Shown here one piece after another: positions 60,001 through 64,000 of a stretch of 64,000 nt of DNA. The notes beneath the pieces were generated by a model. That model was not told the origin of the DNA. It did not search any database and saw nothing but the letters and a program-made list of their open reading frames with translations. Source of the stretch: Lagopus muta (taxonomy: Eukaryota > Chordata > Aves > Galliformes > Phasianidae); the NCBI RefSeq assembly GCF_023343835.1, contig NC_064447.1, positions 2,294,001-2,358,000 of the forward strand, in the 5' to 3' direction. Numbering within the stretch: the first letter of the stretch is position 1; every line of letters starts with the position of its first letter. Made by a program: the position numbers and the translations under genes.

Positions 60001-62007
60001 GAGCAGCCATTCCTCACAGCATTGCTGCAGAAACTACTGTTCAAGAAACTTTGCCTGCTTTCCACATCTCCCACAGGGCTCAAGCATTCATTATCACATT
60101 TCTAGCATACAAGTGCCTGTCATGCAACTGCAGGAGGAGAACCATTTGAAAAGGACAACACAACAACAGCCTTCCTCATGTGAACATGCTACTTGAAGGA
60201 AGCCACATGCTCTTCACACAACCCATATGCTCCCTGAAACAGCTGTGCTGTTTGTTTGCCTCGCCACTGTGCTGCAGAGGAACCTCCATGCATATGAGGT
60301 CTGTCTGCTCACAACTTCAGAGTTCTTAGCACTTCTGGTGCTTTTTTCTGCTCAGACACCTTCCAGCCTCATAGCAGCTCACTGTGCTCTGCTTCTTGAG
60401 AACACAGCTCAGAGGTCTCAGCAAGCAACATTTCCAGCAAGGAGCTTGCTTTGACATCCCACTGCACACACCTGCCTTTCTTCTCATCCAGAGAACAGGC
60501 ATCAGCACCTCTAACTTTGGGCTCTAGGGGCTCACAGCCTCGAGATCTCTCCTTCAGAAACCATTAAAGTGCTTCAAAATGAGACAGCTTTTACAATGCT
60601 CATCCCAGCAACAACAGTGACACTGGCTGGAGAGAAGCACTTATGTGTTCAGCTGTAATTCCCAATTGTCTGAGGCACTGTTCCCAGCATTTGTACCTAG
60701 CCTTTCATTTAAGCAAAGACCTCACCCTCCTAAAAGCCCTAATGATGCTCATCTGTGCAATTAACAGTGCTACTGCTAATATAAAGGTCAAGAGAAACAG
60801 CAGGAAGGTATTTACACTTGGAAAAGGGGATTTCCATAGACCTTGGCATGCAGCAATTAAACTCGGGTGCTCATGACAAAGCACCCTCTTCAAAACACAC
60901 CAAGAAATCTAACAAAGCCAAAAAAAAAAAAGAATAAAAAGCATTTTCTTTCAATGTTTGGCCCCTCCTTCACCAAACTTTTGCTTCTAAAAGCAGAAGT
61001 TTGGAAATGTGGTCCCCGTGAACCAGCTTGCAACAAACTCCAGTGGTTGGTACTCATTTTACATTGCACTTATGGTCTGAACAACTACTTACCAGCGTGG
61101 AGAAGGCATGAGTTGGCAAGAGCTCCATGACTTTTGCAACCACCTCCAAACTCTGGCGCAAGTACCGCTGCCACTCGGTCTGCTGCTATGGGAAGAAACA
61201 AGAAGGTGAGCACAGCATTTCCAGAAGGAAACAGCCTCTTGTAGGCTGGGAATCGATGCTTGGGACAAGCCTTTCCAGGAACCCAGATACTGAGGAAACA
61301 GTGCTCTTCTGTGACCCACCTGTTTGCAAATGATGTTACCCATTGATGCCTGGGGCAGCATGCCTAGGTTTCCCCACAGTGATAAAGCCACACATGCCCA
61401 CTCCTGAAGCACACTTAGTGCACAGGTGTCTGGCATCTTTTGTGGTTGTCTAGTGTTCTGGTCTCACATATTGGCCACCTACTTCACTTTACCTTTCGTG
61501 TTATCAGAATGGATTGAGATGTTGTTTACTGATACTGACTTTGACAAATACACTTGAGGGAAAGTGCTAACAATATGTACAGTTTAAAGCTTTTGTCTGG
61601 AAGACACTTCTGCATTTGTATTCCAAAGCAATCAGGAACAGACACAAACGCCTCTTGTAATCAGAAGCTACAGATCTATTTCTCCCTACAAGTACCAAGT
61701 TCAAAACAAAGGTCACATCCTATCAGGGAGGGTAGAAGTGTTTCATGCTTCTTTAACCCTCAAAACCCAACACTAAGTGAAGCAGCAGCTGTCTGGACTG
61801 TACAAAACACAGGCTTTGGGAAAGACATTCCGTGTGCAACGAGTGCAGAAGTTTTACATCTGAATTTGCAGCTGTCCCTGCTCAGCTCTGCTCCTTACAT
61901 CATCATCCAGTGTCTCGTCATCCAGCTCCTCCAACTGTGCCTGGTTATACCTGAACTGGATTCGATTCAACACCTCTGTCAGCAACAGAACCAAGGCGTC
62001 TTCGTAC
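44913..62007 (-). CDS. XPO6: XPO6, exportin-6 (3' part, 15 exons; 5' end off window)
   Basis: Karyopherin-beta family exportin that carries actin-profilin complexes out of the nucleus with RanGTP. Fifteen exons, all in matching phase with standard splice sites, encode the last 680 residues, equivalent to human 446-1125. The protein is helical HEAT-repeat material without catalytic motifs. Identification rests on near-identity to human exportin-6 throughout, for example LNRIQFRYNQAQLEELDDET, DIHLFKQNLFYLETLNTKQK and the C-terminal CNDSLPPGTVKL. The N-terminal importin-beta/Ran-binding part lies to the right of the window, separated by an intron of at least 2 kb. In human XPO6 is at 16p11.2, far from NME4, so its adjacency to NME4 here marks a lineage difference in gene order. 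Confidence 0.97.
45856..46086 (-). CDS. XPO6: XPO6 exon encoding ~1016-1092
   Basis: The largest XPO6 exon in the window. Encodes KIFRTTMLFQFVNVLLQVLV and on to LGRNFKMDR. Acceptor cactgtgcag, donor AGG|gtaagg. Confidence 0.97.
47101..47199 (-). CDS. XPO6: XPO6 exon encoding ~983-1015
   Basis: Encodes AFGQSFLQPDIHLFKQNLFY and LETLNTKQKLYHK. Acceptor gctttgcag, donor AAG|gtgagt. Confidence 0.97.
48956..49117 (-). CDS. XPO6: XPO6 exon encoding ~929-982
   Basis: Encodes RSSPDVKAELFELLFRVLHH and on to ENEAQFSAIMQ. Acceptor ccctcctag, donor CAG|gtaact. Confidence 0.96.
49539..49710 (-). CDS. XPO6: XPO6 exon encoding ~871-928
   Basis: Encodes EQLAESILHEGSTGCRVVEK and on to MEQVYPIIAE. Acceptor gttactgcag, donor GAG|gtagga. 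Confidence 0.96.
50193..50307 (-). CDS. XPO6: XPO6 exon encoding ~833-870
   Basis: Encodes VTDEMLSFFLTLFQGLRVQM and GVPFTEQIIQTFLNMFT. Acceptor ttctgccttag, donor ACCAG|gtattg. Confidence 0.96.
51119..51235 (-). repeat. CR1 LINE 3' fragment, inverted
   Basis: acccacagaatgacttgggt, tggaagagactttaaagacc and gtttcaaccccccttgctat are the reverse complement of a CR1 3' end. It lies in an XPO6 intron. Confidence 0.85.
51629..51784 (-). CDS. XPO6: XPO6 exon encoding ~782-832
   Basis: Encodes KVIIHQTLSVLEDIVESISG and on to LALFPAFIHQS. Acceptor ctttttgcag, donor TCAG|gtataa. Confidence 0.96.
52940..53129 (-). CDS. XPO6: XPO6 exon encoding ~718-780
   Basis: Encodes AQVLVCRALSNVLLLPWPNL and on to PQRKVQLED plus one base. 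Acceptor ttgcttccag, donor GACA|gtaagt. Confidence 0.96.
53766..53912 (-). CDS. XPO6: XPO6 exon encoding ~669-717
   Basis: Encodes VQEKLLLSACHLLVSLATTV and on to QRLPDK. Acceptor ctctgttccag, donor AAG|gtgctt. The frame stays open past the donor, but the homology stops exactly there. Confidence 0.96.
53913..54953. other. XPO6 intron with old CR1
   Basis: Intron of about 1 kb. The first third carries a diverged CR1 copy (54000-54240). The long minus-strand open frame through here extends out of the 53766-53912 exon and is not coding beyond it. Confidence 0.7.
54000..54240 (+). repeat. CR1 LINE 3' fragment, old and diverged
   Basis: Plus-oriented pieces cacactggaacaggcttcgt, gatgccccatcctgtcactg and taggccccttctgactagaa follow the CR1 3' consensus order with many changes. 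Older than the intronic copies in RAB11FIP3. Confidence 0.72.
54954..55098 (-). CDS. XPO6: XPO6 exon encoding ~621-668
   Basis: Encodes HAQSLAALQAYSHWLAQFYS and on to ITPLISSK. Acceptor ctccccacag, donor AAG|gtatcc. Confidence 0.96.
56847..56939 (-). CDS. XPO6: XPO6 exon encoding ~590-619
   Basis: Encodes LVKVTLYGSQIKLYNIETAV and PSVLKPDLID, matching human residue for residue as recalled. Acceptor tatatttgcag, donor GATGT|gtgagt. Confidence 0.96.
57290..57420 (-). repeat. CR1-like repeat, inverted
   Basis: atcacagaattgtttaggtt, ggaaaaagatctagaatgtc and aagtccaaccatcacttgac resemble an older avian CR1 subfamily tail on the minus strand. Subfamily not assignable by eye. Confidence 0.65.
57689..57848 (-). 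CDS. XPO6: XPO6 exon encoding ~537-588
   Basis: Encodes HRLNITAENDCRRLHCSLRD and on to RFNDALTVVE. Acceptor gtcatttcag, donor GAGAG|gtaaga. Confidence 0.96.
58918..58987 (-). CDS. XPO6: XPO6 exon encoding ~513-535
   Basis: A 70-nt exon encoding FPVLQDNLEVYLGLQQFVVT and SGT plus one base. Acceptor tcctttctag, donor ACAG|gtaacc. Confidence 0.95.
58988..61898. other. XPO6 introns, 58988-61092 and 61186-61898
   Basis: Introns of about 2.1 and 0.7 kb. They contain an A run near 60920. I saw no dispersed repeat or coding sequence other than the exon at 61093-61185. Confidence 0.65.
61093..61185 (-). CDS. XPO6: XPO6 exon encoding ~482-512
   Basis: Encodes QQTEWQRYLRQSLEVVAKVM and ELLPTHAFSTL. Acceptor cttcccatag, donor CTG|gtaagt. 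Confidence 0.96.
61899..62007 (-). CDS. XPO6: XPO6 exon encoding ~446-481
   Basis: Encodes YEDALVLLLTEVLNRIQFRY and on to DDETLDDD, by recollection identical to human. Acceptor ggccatag, donor GATGAT|gtaagg. It begins with one base of a split Arg codon whose other half lies in an exon not found in the window. Confidence 0.96.
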
Positions 62008-64000
62008 CTATGGCCACAGAGAAAACAGCAGGAGAGTGATAAGGCAATTCTGCAGAGACTGCTGTGCTCACAGCCCTTACAGCAAAGGAGAGATGTGGAA
62101 CTGGTGAAGAGCACAGCCGTACCAGCTTGTACAGCCAACAGCAAACAGATTTTGGGATTAAGAGTAATGCGTCACTTAAGGTCACAAGCTATCTGCAAGA
62201 AAAGTCTTTGACAATATTGCTCTCTCAGAGGAAAACTGATAACTGTTAGCTAAAGCAGCAGCACAGGAGTCTGAAACAGAAAAGGCAGGAGGTGTGCTTT
62301 GTCACGAGCAACGACAGATGTATGTGAACAGGAGGCACAACCACCTCTTCCTGCTCCATCTGCTCCTCAGCCTGCCTGGTGCTCTGCTTTGTGGGCAGGG
62401 AATGCGGAACAGATGAAGCTGGGCAGAGCTGCCTCAAAAGGGGATGTCCCTGAGGCTACTTGTTGTGCTGTCCTCTTTCCCTATGCTGACAGCCAATGAA
62501 TTCAGACCTTTGCCCTATTAAAAAAAAAAAAAAGCCATTACCTTTTGCAATTCTACTATAAGAGCTCCAAACACGTGTCTCTGAGAAAGATACCCTCACC
62601 TCAGGTACAGTGCAACAGATGTAGAGAGCAGAAGATGCTCCTTCCCACTGATCACGTAAAATAATGCCAAGCTGCAAAATAAGCAGTCATCAGCATTTCT
62701 GCTGCCACCACTGACACTGGAAGATTTGGAGTTTTGCTATGTTTGTTTTCTCTCATTTCAACCACCTTCCTCAAAACACAGCTTGTCCTTCGTAAGGACC
62801 AGCCACGTCCTCTTCTAAGTGAAACCAGGTTAGAAAAGCAGGCATTAAGTCCTGCTAACAGGGAACGATGTAATCCTGGTACTCAGCTGCTGACAGCTCT
62901 CTGTGCAAGGTGCTGAATTCCCATTTTTTGGTGATGAGATGACAGAACTCCAGATGGGGCCATTTACCCAGAAGCACCACTGCCACGTATACAGAATGCA
63001 AAATTCAGAACCACAGAACAGGAAATGTCATCTGTGCTCCCGTGGTGTAACCACACCCATGCTGTCAAACTGAGCTGTTTACAGGCCTAAAGCACTGAGG
63101 AAGCTGTGGCTATAGAAGCTATCATTAAGGACAGGTAGTTTTGACAAAGCAGCAGCACAGGTTCTAATCACTTTTATGGCACTCCTTTTTGTTCTACAGT
63201 ACCTCCAGGACAGACAGAGGGCTATTGTTATAGCTTGATAGCTTGTTTCAATTCTGTCCGTGACAAAATACCTGATGTAAAGATAACACACATCGCTCCT
63301 TCACCAGATGAAGGGCAGCAGGATGCCGAGGCAGAGTTCAGCAGCAAATTAGGAACAAATTAGCACAAAGTTTAAGTGCAGATACCTGCTGCTCCTTGAG
63401 AAATTAAGAGTACACAGTTCCCACGCTGAAAGGAAGAGAGCTGCCTGCTGTAAGCTAGTTCCCATTTGCTCTTTGTGGTCATGACGCCAGGCTGCCTTTT
63501 GGTAAGCAACCACACATTTCAAATGCTCAAAGGGAAAAAAGCTTCCTTGTGCAATTAGTGAAATGCATGGCATGACCAAGCCTAGAAAATCTGAGCAAGA
63601 TCCAGTATACTCACCTTATTTTTCTTGTTCGAATGGCAGAGAGACCTATGTCAGGAGATGGCATCTACAAGAGAGCTGCCAGCCACTGTTGCAATTCATA
63701 CATGCAATTAGCTATGGAGGCCAGCAAGAAGGACTTAATTCTCAAACACAGCACTATCAGTATTTCCCAAAAACATATCCTTCAATTTTAACAGGTATTC
63801 ACAACCCTGATTAAATGTAAAAACTTCCCAATTCACCAGGTAGCCACACGAGCTGTGTGTGAACCCTTACTGTGCAACTTACTCTGTGGTCTCCTCCTCC
63901 TGCATGAGCTAAAACGTGTTCTAAAACATGCTAAAAATATGTCCCAACTTCTATTTTACCCTCCAAAGTTGCCTTCTTCTGGCTGCTGGGTTCACATACG
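62008..64000. other. XPO6 intron at right window edge
   Basis: At least 2 kb without any recognisable upstream XPO6 exon; I looked for the human segment just before residue 446 and did not find it. Contains an A(14) run near 62520 and three exon-like open segments discussed as a finding (62600-62671, 63203-63271, 63615-63664). Confidence 0.6.

Noticed and set aside
1-64000. CRISPR arrays, operons, tRNA or rRNA genes, endogenous retroviral genes
   Set aside because: None seen. The tandem repeats lack a spacer-repeat structure, and I found no tRNA cloverleaf, rRNA or retroviral gag/pol/env segments by eye. A tRNAscan or Infernal search could still find small RNAs I missed.

Overview
This is vertebrate nuclear DNA, almost certainly from a bird and probably a galliform. 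The genes are split by GT-AG introns, the protein-coding exons closely match vertebrate orthologues, the promoters are CpG-rich, and the only abundant dispersed repeat is the CR1 LINE, which typifies avian genomes. Four genes lie head-to-tail on the minus strand. All exon boundaries were placed by hand from splice signals, reading-frame continuity and remembered orthologue sequences; no alignment was run.

Layout, low to high coordinate (the 3' to 5' direction of the genes):
- 391-34236: 5' part of RAB11FIP3, seven coding exons, with the C-terminal exons off the left edge.
- 37010-41116: complete DECR2, eight coding exons, 298 codons, ending in a peroxisomal targeting signal.
- 42155-43434: complete NME4, five coding exons, 186 codons, with a mitochondrial presequence.
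- 44913-62007: 3' part of XPO6, fifteen exons encoding the last 680 residues. The N-terminal exons lie beyond the right edge.

CpG-rich promoters precede RAB11FIP3 (about 33850-34800), DECR2 (about 40740-41360) and NME4 (about 43300-43560). The DECR2 promoter carries tightly clustered ZNF143-type, ETS, NRF1 and RFX-like sites. The rest is intron or short intergenic sequence with CR1 fragments in both orientations, several minisatellites and simple repeats. The genes do not form one pathway: recycling-endosome traffic and cytokinesis (RAB11FIP3), peroxisomal polyunsaturated fatty-acid oxidation (DECR2), mitochondrial nucleotide metabolism (NME4) and nuclear export of actin-profilin (XPO6).

Points most worth a second look are a probable GC-AG intron with a competing in-frame GT donor in RAB11FIP3, an in-frame 135-nt exon with a CxxC motif that the canonical human FIP3 appears to lack, a tandem acceptor in NME4, the DECR2 promoter motif cluster, a homeodomain-site-rich hairpin in RAB11FIP3 intron 1, and three phase-compatible exon-like ORFs in the rightmost XPO6 intron. 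I found no clearly new biological system.
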